Source of the DNA: Natronolimnobius sp. AArcel1
GTDB taxonomy: Archaea; Halobacteriota; Halobacteria; Halobacteriales; Natrialbaceae
DNA length: 64,000 nt
Assembly (NCBI RefSeq): GCF_011043775.1
Contig: NZ_JAAKXY010000004.1
Span: forward strand, 513,954 to 577,953
Reading direction: 5' to 3'
Part shown: piece after piece, positions 26,676-35,433 of the stretch
How the letters are laid out: the number at the start of each line of letters is the position of its first letter
Numbering within the stretch: position 1 is the stretch's first letter
Made by a program: the position numbers and the translations under genes
Notes under the pieces: generated by a model
The model's database searches: none
Told to the model about the DNA's origin: nothing
Seen by the model: the letters and a program-made list of their open reading frames with translations, nothing else

Positions 26676-27392
26676 ATGGCTGATAATCGGTCCGGAGACC
26701 GTTCCCGCAAGAGCGACGGGACGGGGCCGGCTACATCTCGCGATCGCTCAATACCAACGGACCGAGAGTCTCCTGTCGGGGCGCCGGTTATCCGAGGCGA
26801 TGAATCGGTTGCTGGGAGCCGTGCTCGCGAAGCCGTCCAGTTCGATCCTGACGACCCGGAGAGTCTCGCAGCGGCCGCTGACACTGTTCGTGATTTTGCG
26901 GGTGGCAAAACCGGTGACGATCACTTGTTTATGCTCCGCGGTGCAGCCGCCTGTGCAGCGCTCGTCCGTGGCGAGGGCTCCTACAAAGCTGCCGCGGAAC
27001 GGGCTGGCGACGACGCGACCGTCTCGTTTATCCGCAAATGGGCACGCGTACACGACTTACCACGCTCCGTCCGAAAACAGGTCGCAATCGGCAAGATCGC
27101 GCCGACCGCTGCCAAGCACATTGCCCGCGTCGCCGGTGAAGCCCGACTCCTGCTCGCCTGGGCGGCAATCGACGGTGACCTGACCGTTCGCGAGGTACGC
27201 AGCGTCGCCAGCGCCGTCAACGACGGCACGCCAATCGAAGCGGCCCTCATCGACCACGGCGTCGTCCTCGGCGAGTTTACCGTGCGACTCTCCCCGGCGA
27301 CGTACCGCGATCTGCGCCAACAGGCTTCGATCGAGGATATCGAACCCGGATCGATCGTCACAGACGCCCTCGAGACGCATTTCGAGGAGTAA
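26676..27392 (+). CDS. DUF7119 family protein
   Basis: The 238-residue protein has a polar, disordered N-terminus (about 1-50), then an alpha-helical body with FMLRGAAACAALVRGEGSYK and the helix-turn-helix-like RAGDDATVSFIRKWARVHDL. KQVAIGKIAPTAAKHIARVA and the SPATYRDLRQQASIEDIEPG segment follow. I recognise the conserved haloarchaeal family DUF7119. The text resembles ParB/HTH-type DNA-binding helices, so a nucleic-acid role is possible, but that is inference. It lies just before tRNA-Lys, a position I recall as conserved. Confidence 0.75.
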   Translation: MADNRSGDRSRKSDGTGPATSRDRSIPTDRESPVGAPVIRGDESVAGSRAREAVQFDPDDPESLAAAADTVRDFAGGKTGDDHLFMLRGAAACAALVRGEGSYKAAAERAGDDATVSFIRKWARVHDLPRSVRKQVAIGKIAPTAAKHIARVAGEARLLLAWAAIDGDLTVREVRSVASAVNDGTPIEAALIDHGVVLGEFTVRLSPATYRDLRQQASIEDIEPGSIVTDALETHFEE

Positions 27393-27460
27393 GTCACACA
27401 CTCACAGCGGGCGTGACGAAAGAAAACGTTTAACCACTTCTCACCAAAAGTAGCACGTGA

Positions 27461-27534
<74 letters not shown>

Positions 27535-27569
27535 CTTTTGCGACGAACACACGTGAGGAGTAAAGCGGC

Positions 27570-27665
27570 CACCGCGATTTGAACTAGACGAGTCGCAGCC
27601 CGTGAGCGAGCGCAGCGAGCGAACTGGAACGTCTCTGCGTAGTTCATAATCGCGCCCGGCCCACC
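27570..27665 (+). repeat. Inverted-repeat hairpin ending in a copy of the tRNA-Lys 3' end (att-like scar)
   Basis: GCGATTTGAACTA (27574-27586) and TAGTTCATAATCGC (27640-27653) are nearly perfect inverted repeats enclosing about 50 nt. The right arm runs on into AATCGCGCCCGGCCC (27648-27662), which repeats the last 15 nt of the tRNA-Lys sequence; the match extends to GTTCA with one extra base. A second copy of a tRNA 3' end is what site-specific integration leaves behind. The glycan and lasso-peptide island starts about 150 nt further on. No integrase gene is present in the window. Confidence 0.6.
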
Positions 27666-27814
27666 TTAGCACCGAATAGGTCTGCAAGAACCACTGCCGC
27701 CAGAACCATTGGTGCCGCTCGCTACGGTCTCACTCGAGCACACCGATATTTCACCATCTCTCGAGCAAAAAATTCAATAGAGCGTGCTGGTGATCTTACG
27801 AAGTGATTGCGTAA

Positions 27815-29005
27815 ATGTATTCAGTACTCGCGACGGCGACACATCATCCCGAAGAGCTGAACCCGTACTCCGGGCTGTGGAACGCCCGGTCGTTCGAGGC
27901 GTTCTGCAAGCGGGATGTCGGCTTCAACGTCGTCTCACCGCGACCGTTCGCACCACCGGTCGGGCCGTACTCCAACTATCGCAAGATTCCACGTGTGGAG
28001 TCGTTCGACGGCTACGACGTCCATCGACCGCGATTCTTCTATGGCATCCCGAAGCGCCTGTTCTACGGGACTTCGGGAAACTCGTTTGCGAAACGCGTGC
28101 CGGCCTACGCCGAGCAGACGTTCGGCGTCCCCGACGTAATCCATGCCTGCCACATCTACATCGACGGCTACGGCTTCCTCGAGTACTCGCGCGACCACGA
28201 TATTCCGCTGTTCGTCGTCGCCCATGGCTCGATTCTCAACGAGTACGACGAGTTCACCAGCGGCGTGCAAGCGAAGATTCGCGAGACGATCAGTCACGCT
28301 GAGCAGGTTCTCTGTGTGAGCCACGCACTCGAGGAGCGAGCCACGGAGATCGTCCCTAAAGCCGAGACGACGCTCTTTCCGATTGGGGCGGACCCGGAGA
28401 ACTTCCCGACGACGCGAGCAGAGTCGTTGCGTCGCGAAAACGGTATTCCGACCGACGAGCCGTTCGTCCTCTTCTGTGGCCTGTTTATCGAGCGCAAAGG
28501 CCTCGAAGAGATCATGGACGTACTCCCAACACTCGAGGACGAAACAGCGCATTTCGCGTTTGTCGGCCATCAAGGCGAGTTGCGGAATGACCTCGAGGAG
28601 ACAGTCGCCGATGCCGGACTCGAGGATCGCGTCGAGATCCATCAGGGACTGTCGACCGACGCGCTCAGGGAGTACTTCGCGATGGCGGATCTGTTGTTAC
28701 TCCCGAGCCATGCGGAGGGGCGACCAACGGTCATCTACGAGGCGATGGCTGCAGAGACCGCCGTTCTGTCGACGACAGTCGGTGGCATCCCCGAGCAAGT
28801 CGTCGACGGCGAAACGGGCACGCTCATCCCGCCACGCGACGTCGATGCGCTTCGGGACGCACTCATAGAACTCCTCGCAGACAGAGACCGACTACGTGAA
28901 TTGGGTGAACACGGCAGGCAGCGACTGCAAACAGAGGGCTGGACCTGGGCGGCTCACGCCGAACGAATGGAACGACTCCACCGCGCCGCACTCGAGGACG
29001 GATAG
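27815..29005 (+). CDS. Glycosyltransferase family 4 protein
   Basis: The 396-residue enzyme is a GT-B fold retaining glycosyltransferase. The C-terminal nucleotide-sugar domain shows the E-x7-E motif in SHAEGRPTVIYEAMAAE and the phosphate-binding LFCGLFIERKGLEEI. The N-terminal acceptor domain contains VVAHGSILNEYDEF. It probably transfers a hexose from a nucleotide sugar onto a lipid-linked glycan on the cytoplasmic side. It is the first gene of the surface-glycan island and abuts the next glycosyltransferase with no gap. Donor and acceptor are unknown. Confidence 0.85.
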   Translation: MYSVLATATHHPEELNPYSGLWNARSFEAFCKRDVGFNVVSPRPFAPPVGPYSNYRKIPRVESFDGYDVHRPRFFYGIPKRLFYGTSGNSFAKRVPAYAEQTFGVPDVIHACHIYIDGYGFLEYSRDHDIPLFVVAHGSILNEYDEFTSGVQAKIRETISHAEQVLCVSHALEERATEIVPKAETTLFPIGADPENFPTTRAESLRRENGIPTDEPFVLFCGLFIERKGLEEIMDVLPTLEDETAHFAFVGHQGELRNDLEETVADAGLEDRVEIHQGLSTDALREYFAMADLLLLPSHAEGRPTVIYEAMAAETAVLSTTVGGIPEQVVDGETGTLIPPRDVDALRDALIELLADRDRLRELGEHGRQRLQTEGWTWAAHAERMERLHRAALEDG

Positions 29006-30085
29006 ATGCACCCACTCGTCGTGACTGCGCGTCGACCCTGGGAGGTAATTGAGCCACTCGAAGCTGTCGGGGCCTCGTTTTCGACGGTTCGAGTTGATCC
29101 GTCTGCTAGTGTCGGTCATCGGTTCGTCGATACATACCGGCGGGTCCATCAGGCGATTGCAACGGCATCTGCCGATATCGTCGTGATCGACGTGTACGAT
29201 GTTCCCGGTCTGGCCGCCTGGGCCGCCGCGAAGCGTGCCGGAACGTCGATTCTCGTCAGGCTTGTCGGCGACAAAATCGGCGATGTCGTTGACGATCAGG
29301 TTGCGAGTAACCGAACTGTCGGGTCAATTGCGGGGCAAATGAGTCACCGAGTAACAAACGTGATGAACAGACGAATCATCTCGGCTGCGACGGGCGCAAT
29401 CATGGTTTCCAGCGAACTCAAGACCCGCTACTGCGAGCGTGGCCTCTTCGGCGCCCATGAGGTCGCTGTTGTTCCCGTTCCGTTCCGGCCGGACGCGTTC
29501 ACGGCGACGCCAGCAAACGCATCGGACGGCGAACTAATCCTCTCGGTCACGAATCTTGCGTTCAAGCGCAAGTTCGACGGTATTTGTGATGCACTCGAGG
29601 GCATCCAAACCGTTCTCGAGCGCCGCCAGTCGGCCCGATACGTCATCGCAGGCGGCGGGCGGTTTGAAGCGCCGCTCCGACAGTACGTCGAGCGACACTG
29701 TGATCCTGCGCTCCGCGAGCGCATTACCGTCGCCGGATTTGTTGATGATATTGCCAGTCTCTACGCCAACGCAGACGTGCTCGTTTACATCTCGTATCTC
29801 GATGGCTACCCGAACGTCGTCCTCGAGGCACAGGGCTGTGGACTCCCAGTCGTCGCGAACGACGCTCTTGGCATGCGCGATCAGATTACTGACGGCGAAA
29901 CCGGGCGGTTGATCGATCCTACAGCTGATGGCCAGCTCACACACGCAGTGATCGAACTGCTCGAGGATGAACACACACGAGAGCAACTCGGTACAAACGC
30001 CAGAGAACGCGTCGAACGGGAGAATGCTCGATCAGTTATTGGAGCACAACTTCAAGACGCATTCACGAAACTTTCCTCGGAGTGA
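29006..30085 (+). CDS. Glycosyltransferase family 4 protein
   Basis: The 359-residue GT-B enzyme has LILSVTNLAFKRKFDGICDA as the start of its C-terminal domain and the donor-site segment YLDGYPNVVLEAQGCGLPVV, a variant of E-x7-E with Asp first. Its ATG follows the previous stop directly, so both genes share one mRNA. The N-terminal half differs strongly from its neighbour, implying a different acceptor. It probably adds another sugar in the same pathway. Confidence 0.82.
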   Translation: MHPLVVTARRPWEVIEPLEAVGASFSTVRVDPSASVGHRFVDTYRRVHQAIATASADIVVIDVYDVPGLAAWAAAKRAGTSILVRLVGDKIGDVVDDQVASNRTVGSIAGQMSHRVTNVMNRRIISAATGAIMVSSELKTRYCERGLFGAHEVAVVPVPFRPDAFTATPANASDGELILSVTNLAFKRKFDGICDALEGIQTVLERRQSARYVIAGGGRFEAPLRQYVERHCDPALRERITVAGFVDDIASLYANADVLVYISYLDGYPNVVLEAQGCGLPVVANDALGMRDQITDGETGRLIDPTADGQLTHAVIELLEDEHTREQLGTNARERVERENARSVIGAQLQDAFTKLSSE

Positions 30086-30185
30086 CAGCGTGCTGGGACC
30101 AGAGATATGCCCGAGGAACGACGCGCTCGAATGCCGGTGTTCGAAAAATGAACAACGTCTTAGGGACTTATTATAATATCCATAT

Positions 30186-31013
30186 ATGGATCAACTATCT
30201 GTACTTGTTCGAACATACAAGGGAGATGATCCGGATGCACTTGCTGCCTCGATTCAGAGTTTGCTCGAGCAGACGCGCCTCCCAGACGAAATCGTCGTCG
30301 TCGAAGATGGGCCGTTGACAGCGACACTCGAAGAGACCCTGACAACGCTCGAACGCGACACAGCGGTCCCGATCAAACGCGTCCGGCACGCGGACAACCA
30401 GGGCAATGGTGCGGCCTGTCGCACTGGCATCAAAGCCGCCAGTTACGAGCTCGTTGCGATTCAAGATGCCGATGATCTGGCGGTTCCACGGCGACTCGAG
30501 TGGTCACTCGAGTTGCTACGTGCGACGGGCGCAGATCTGGTTGGCGGCTGTATCGAGGAGTTTGAGACCGACCCCGACCGACCACACAGCCGGCGGAGTG
30601 TCCCCTGTGATCCAGCAGCAATCGTCCAGACGGCAAAACTTCGAAATCCGATTAACCACACGACGGTGTTGGCCCGTCGCCAGCCGATTCTTGAAGTCGG
30701 CAACTACCGACAGCTACGGCTTGGCGAAGACTACGAACTGTGGGCACGATTGCTGGCTGCGGGGTACACAGCCGTCAACAGCCCACGCGTGCTGGCGAAA
30801 GTCAGAGCAGGGCCACAGATGTATCGGCGGCGTGGCGGCCTCGAGCACGTCTACGGTGAGTTCGACCTGCAGCGGCGGTTGGCGTCAACAGGATTCGTCT
30901 CACGGCCACGGGCAGCAGCCAACTTCGTCGTTCGGTCGGCACCGAAACTAGCACCGAACGCCGTCCGAGGAAAGATCATCACGACGCTGTTGCGCGACCC
31001 ACAGCCGAACTAA
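30186..31013 (+). CDS. Glycosyltransferase family 2 protein
   Basis: The 275-residue GT-A enzyme has the nucleotide-binding VVVEDGPLTATLEETL region, a DXD-type metal site in AIQDADDLAVPRRLEW, and the catalytic-base segment RLGEDYELWARLLAAG. It resembles rhamnosyl- or galactosyltransferases of O-antigen clusters. A 100-nt gap with a TTATTATAATAT stretch precedes it, so it may have its own promoter. It is the third glycosyltransferase of the island and converges with the next gene. Confidence 0.85.
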   Translation: MDQLSVLVRTYKGDDPDALAASIQSLLEQTRLPDEIVVVEDGPLTATLEETLTTLERDTAVPIKRVRHADNQGNGAACRTGIKAASYELVAIQDADDLAVPRRLEWSLELLRATGADLVGGCIEEFETDPDRPHSRRSVPCDPAAIVQTAKLRNPINHTTVLARRQPILEVGNYRQLRLGEDYELWARLLAAGYTAVNSPRVLAKVRAGPQMYRRRGGLEHVYGEFDLQRRLASTGFVSRPRAAANFVVRSAPKLAPNAVRGKIITTLLRDPQPN

Positions 31014-31029
31014 TTAACGCGTAGGAAAA

Positions 31030-32373
31030 CTAGTATCTGACTGGCGTGGTTTCTGCCATTCGTCTCGAGTGTTTGTTGAGCGAGTGTAAGACGATCGAGG
31101 TGAAACACGCGAAGATTCCGGCCAGCGTGAAAAAGATCGAGACGAGTGCGAGTCCCAGCGGGAACGTGCCGCTGTCGATGTAGTTTGCGATTGTCAGATA
31201 CGCAAAGCCAATGCCGCAGGCAGCACTCAACAGGCCGGGAATCCCGAGACTCGAGATCGGACGTTCTTCTTCGACTGTTCGGAGGATGTTCGTGACGAGG
31301 TGGATGCCGTGTGAAATCGGGTTCTGGCTGCTGGCGTTGTCGACGTCATACGAGACAGTTGTTCCGACTTCGTCTATGGTAAACGATTGGTGGTGTGCGT
31401 GATGGAGGATGTCCGTACTTGCCCCCATCTCGTCACCAATGGTGTTGTCGGTAGCGAGCGACTCGATTGCAGTGCGGTCGTACGCTCGAAAGCCGCTCTG
31501 GGTATCGCCGACCCACCCACTTGGGCGGACAATTCCCAGCCCAAGGTTCGTGAGTGTGTTAACGACGAACAGGCCCGCGCGCCGGTACAGCGGAAACGTC
31601 GTCTCCGATTCCGGCTCGAACCGACTGCCGATGACCAGTTCGGCTTCGCACTCGCACTGCGTCTCAACGAGTGTCTGAATATCAGCGGGATCGTGTTGGC
31701 CATCGCCGTCTAAGATGACGAGATGGTCCGCATGCGCGCGTTCTGCTTCGCGAAAGATCGTCTTCAGCGAGCCGCCGTAGCCGCTGTTTTGCTCGTGCTC
31801 GAGGACGGTTGCACCGGCCTCGCGAGCGATGTCGGCGGTCTCGTCGGTACTGCCGTCGTCGACGACGAGAACCTCGTCTGCGTGCTCGAGTGCGCCGGTG
31901 ACAACGTCGTCAATCGATGTGGCTTCATTGTACGCCGGTATTGCAGCTAGGATCTGAGGTGTTGCCTCGACGGCTGGCGTCGTGGCCGCCTCAACCATGT
32001 ATCGATCGGTGTCTATGGCGTGGCGATAGCTCTGATTGTAATCGATCGGGCACCCGGGATCGCGGTGGGCGATTAGACCGGGGAAGCCGGCGGCACGCGC
32101 TTCGGTCGTCAGTTGATCCCAGGGGTCAACACGCTGTGGTTGACTCTCAGTTGGTTCTACCGTTCGAACGTCGAGTTCGGTGGCAAGTTGGTAACCAGAT
32201 ACTGCGTCGTCGACAGCAGTCACGATTACGTCGAACCCGTGTCGTTTGGCCTGTAACACGGCTGTCGGGATTGATTCGCTGTTTGCTGGCGTCGCAACAA
32301 CGCCCACGGCAGGGACGTCTGTCGACACCGTTCGCTGCTTGCGTGCTTGCTCGTCGTGTATTGTTTTCGACAT
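31030..32373 (-). CDS. Dolichyl-phosphate-sugar synthase-like GT2 with extra N-terminal domain and two TM helices
   Basis: The 447-residue protein has three parts. Residues about 20-130 form an extra alpha/beta domain (GVVATPANSESIPTAVLQAK) that I do not recognise. Residues about 140-350 are a GT2 domain with LVVDDGSTDETADIAREAGA, DXD in VILDGDGQHDP and the GDTQSGFRAYDR acceptor loop typical of dolichol-phosphate mannosyl/glucosyltransferases. Two C-terminal membrane helices (about 375-397 and 405-430) follow. It probably charges dolichyl phosphate with a hexose for N-glycosylation. A TATA box lies 29 nt before the start, so the transcript is leaderless. Confidence 0.85.
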   Translation of the reverse strand: MSKTIHDEQARKQRTVSTDVPAVGVVATPANSESIPTAVLQAKRHGFDVIVTAVDDAVSGYQLATELDVRTVEPTESQPQRVDPWDQLTTEARAAGFPGLIAHRDPGCPIDYNQSYRHAIDTDRYMVEAATTPAVEATPQILAAIPAYNEATSIDDVVTGALEHADEVLVVDDGSTDETADIAREAGATVLEHEQNSGYGGSLKTIFREAERAHADHLVILDGDGQHDPADIQTLVETQCECEAELVIGSRFEPESETTFPLYRRAGLFVVNTLTNLGLGIVRPSGWVGDTQSGFRAYDRTAIESLATDNTIGDEMGASTDILHHAHHQSFTIDEVGTTVSYDVDNASSQNPISHGIHLVTNILRTVEEERPISSLGIPGLLSAACGIGFAYLTIANYIDSGTFPLGLALVSIFFTLAGIFACFTSIVLHSLNKHSRRMAETTPVRY

Positions 32374-32393
32374 CCTCTCGTTCCAGCACCCAG

Positions 32394-32409
32394 TATCTAT
32401 ATAATATTA
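32394..32409 (-). promoter_or_regulatory. TATA box of the dolichyl-phosphate-sugar synthase-like gene
   Basis: An AT-only run (TATCTATATAATATTA on the plus strand) is centred about 29 nt before the start of the minus-strand GT2 gene, in a divergent intergenic region of about 250 nt. Confidence 0.55.
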
Positions 32410-32627
32410 TTTAGACGTCTAATAAAATTATCTACTTTGGGCAACGGTTACTGGGAGAATGAATCGCCACTGGTGAAAAGAAACGACTCGCTCAGCGAAC
32501 CAAAGCAGGGACCCTAATTCACAATTATACAGCACCTCAATAGAGCATATAATTTGAAAAATCAATGTGGAAAAGCGTAAGACAAATCCAGCCAAACCTG
32601 TGAGTATCTGCAGTTGAGTGAAGACGG

Positions 32628-34436
32628 ATGACACGACGACCCGAGATGCCCACTGGAGACATGTTCGCCTCGAGAGTGACAAAGCTCTGTCTCGTCGCAA
32701 CCGCTCTCTGGCTCAGTTATGTTGCGTTGCTCCCCCCGGCACCAAGCTACGAAATCTCGCTGCTCGAGGTCGTCCACCCGGCCGCTCGTGCCGTCTTCAT
32801 CGTAGTGCTTCTCACCAGCGCACTCGTGGTCGTTCAGGCAGCAATAACAGAGGTCCGATCGAGATTCTGGCTTGCTAGTGCTGGCTGCAGTATCGCTGCT
32901 TACGTCGGCTACTTCGCGTTACCGCTTGCCCGCGAATATGTCGTCTACGGGCGGTTCAGCTACGACGTGCTCGTCCACCTCGGACTCATCGATGACATTC
33001 TCGAGACAGGGGCGTTGTCGGATCTACTGTACCCAGCGACGCATCTCCTGAGCGTTGCAGCTACGTTTTTGGCAGGGATGCAGCCGGAATCGACCGTTGC
33101 GCTACTTGGATTCTGGTTCAAAGTGATACTGATCGGCGGACTTGTCCTGCTCGTGCGCTCACAGTCCGGTGAACAGTCGCTTGCGCTGTTAACGTTCGTC
33201 GCCGCGTTGCCGATTTTCTTTACGAGCAACCGCTTTTCGCTTGCCCCCTGGCTGTTCGGGCTGACGTTGCTTCCATTTGTCGTGTACGTCGTCCACCGAT
33301 TTGCGAGCGACAATGTCCAACGCACAGCGTACCCCTTCAGCGTGCTCGCCGTTGGCCTAATCCTGTACCATCCGATTTCAGCGTTCTATGCGTTTACCGC
33401 AGCAGCCGTGCTCCTGGTGATCATCGGACTCACAGATCGGTCGACCACTCGAACCACTCGAGCCACACTGCCCGATCTTCGGGGCGTTGGCCTCGTCTGT
33501 AGCGGATTCGCTGGGCTGCTAGGTTGGCACGTTCATCACGAAACCGTCGATGGGAACGTTCGCTCGTCGATACTATCGCTGTTAACAATGGAAGCTGGTG
33601 GCGGTACCGAGACTGCAACCAGAGCCACAGAGGTGAACTACACGCTCGAGCAACTCCTGTTTACGTTCGTTATTCCGAACTGGGGTGTGCTCATGTTGTA
33701 TTTCGGGCTCGCCGGCCTCGCGACGCTTGCCATCGGCTATCGACTGCTGCGTCGCCAAGCCACACTGTTCGAGAATCACGTCGCCGTCCAGACTATCTTC
33801 GGTGGCATCCTCGCGATTGCGTTTCTGGGCATCCAGTTGTACGGCAGCAGCATTATCCGGGCCGCACAATACCTGATTCTGTTTGCCATTCCGGCCGTCG
33901 CGATCGGCTGTTGGTACCTCTCCGAGATGCGCCATCGGCGGGTGATTGCAAGCATCGTGCTCGTGATAGTTCTCGCCTCAATAGGCGGAGCAATCGTCTA
34001 TTCGACATCAACTGCTTACTCCGAGAATACGCACCTGACGGCTGCGAGCTCGACGGGGTACAGCTGGCACCTCGAGACGAAAGATCGGTCGGAACCGACG
34101 TACACTGACATGAGCCGAGATGTCTTTGCCTACTACGAGTACGGCTACGACGAGGCTGACGAGTTGATCCGCTCTGACGAGTACGTCACTGCAACTCCAC
34201 ACCTCTCGCCGCATCTGGGCTATCACGAAACGCCAACAGTTCGGTCGTGGCTACCAACGGATGGCTACGTCGTCATCCGAACGGAAGATCTGGTCTGGCA
34301 CGAAGCCGAACCCGAGTGGCGCCACGATGACCTCGTGCGAATTACTGGGGAAGACTACGACACATTGGCTCAGGACCGTACTGCGAATCGAATCTACTCG
34401 AACGGTGAGGTTCGAATCTGGCAGACAAGACACTGA
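32628..34436 (+). CDS. Polytopic membrane protein, GT-C/oligosaccharyltransferase-like
   Basis: The 602-residue protein has about 11-12 membrane helices over residues 20-460 and a soluble C-terminal domain (about 470-602) rich in Asp, Glu and Tyr. The first outer loop holds acidic residues (YDVLVHLGLIDDILETG), the position where GT-C enzymes keep their metal-binding catalytic Asp. Together these suggest a membrane glycosyltransferase using a dolichyl-phosphate sugar, or a polymerase/ligase. I do not recognise a named family. It overlaps the FkbM gene by one base and is probably co-transcribed with it. An ATG six codons downstream (MPTGDMF) could be the true start. Confidence 0.65.
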   Translation: MTRRPEMPTGDMFASRVTKLCLVATALWLSYVALLPPAPSYEISLLEVVHPAARAVFIVVLLTSALVVVQAAITEVRSRFWLASAGCSIAAYVGYFALPLAREYVVYGRFSYDVLVHLGLIDDILETGALSDLLYPATHLLSVAATFLAGMQPESTVALLGFWFKVILIGGLVLLVRSQSGEQSLALLTFVAALPIFFTSNRFSLAPWLFGLTLLPFVVYVVHRFASDNVQRTAYPFSVLAVGLILYHPISAFYAFTAAAVLLVIIGLTDRSTTRTTRATLPDLRGVGLVCSGFAGLLGWHVHHETVDGNVRSSILSLLTMEAGGGTETATRATEVNYTLEQLLFTFVIPNWGVLMLYFGLAGLATLAIGYRLLRRQATLFENHVAVQTIFGGILAIAFLGIQLYGSSIIRAAQYLILFAIPAVAIGCWYLSEMRHRRVIASIVLVIVLASIGGAIVYSTSTAYSENTHLTAASSTGYSWHLETKDRSEPTYTDMSRDVFAYYEYGYDEADELIRSDEYVTATPHLSPHLGYHETPTVRSWLPTDGYVVIRTEDLVWHEAEPEWRHDDLVRITGEDYDTLAQDRTANRIYSNGEVRIWQTRH

Positions 34437-35428
34437 TGATCCGAAAACTATACCGTCTCTACGCCGACCCGACCGGCGCACGATACTACCTCCGACGCAA
34501 AGGCGCTGAAATCGCACTGTTGGTTCGCCGATGGCGAGTGTTTACCGCACTGTTGCTCGCAACCAAAGTCGTGACCGGGTACGACTACTTCGAGCGCTAT
34601 GTCGACCGAAAGCTACGTACCCGAGACGATTCCGCTGTCGTTGAACTCGAGGATGGGACCCTCACGCTTGACCTATCTGACCGCGGCATCTCACGGGACC
34701 TCTACCTGTTTCGAACCCGCGAAGCGCACACGACGGCGATCTACCGTCGTGAACTCGAGCGCGTTGAACACGCTCACGACGGATCGATGTGTATCCTCGA
34801 TATTGGCGCGAACATTGGCTACTTCGCACTCACCGAGTTAGCCACGACCAGTGCGGACACATCAGTGTTGGCGTTCGAACCCGACGAGGAGACGATCCAG
34901 TTACTCGAAGAGAACATTGCAGACAACGGGTATCAGGACCGGGTGACGCTCGAGTGCGCAGCGGTTGGTCCCGAACACACAACTGCGACGCTCGAGCAGG
35001 CAACCCACTCGAATCTCAATCAGATTCAGACCGATACGATCGACCGACACCATGCGACGGTCGAATCGACGACGACAGTCTCGATGTGGTCACTCGATAG
35101 CTACCTCGAGGCGAACGACCTCGATCCCGAATCGATTGGCGTCATCCGGATGGACGTCGAAGGCTATGAAGTCGAGATTTTCGAGGGGATGGAGACAGTG
35201 TTAGCAGCCGAGACACCCCTGTTGGTCTTTCTGGAGATGCACCCCCATCTACTCGCAGACGAGCAAACAACCGATCTGCTCGAGCAGTTCGCGGCTGCTG
35301 GGTTCGAAATCGTCTCCGTCTCAATCGAAGGGAGTATTTCGATTCTGGGATACGACGAGCGCCAGGACGTGACGTACGACGATCTCAACGAGATTGAACA
35401 CGGTTATCGATTGTTTTTGCGCCGGTAG
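34436..35428 (+). CDS. FkbM-family SAM-dependent methyltransferase
   Basis: The 330-residue protein has SAM motif I in CILDIGANIGYFALTELATT, an acidic residue at the end of strand two (VLAFEPDEETIQLL), and the FkbM-typical VIRMDVEGYEVEIFEGMETV. Family members O-methylate sugars or polyketides. In this island it probably methylates a hydroxyl of the surface glycan. The N-terminal 60 residues are helical and basic, perhaps for membrane association. Its start overlaps the stop of the upstream membrane protein (TGATG). Confidence 0.87.
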   Translation: MIRKLYRLYADPTGARYYLRRKGAEIALLVRRWRVFTALLLATKVVTGYDYFERYVDRKLRTRDDSAVVELEDGTLTLDLSDRGISRDLYLFRTREAHTTAIYRRELERVEHAHDGSMCILDIGANIGYFALTELATTSADTSVLAFEPDEETIQLLEENIADNGYQDRVTLECAAVGPEHTTATLEQATHSNLNQIQTDTIDRHHATVESTTTVSMWSLDSYLEANDLDPESIGVIRMDVEGYEVEIFEGMETVLAAETPLLVFLEMHPHLLADEQTTDLLEQFAAAGFEIVSVSIEGSISILGYDERQDVTYDDLNEIEHGYRLFLRR

Positions 35429-35433
35429 GTGAC

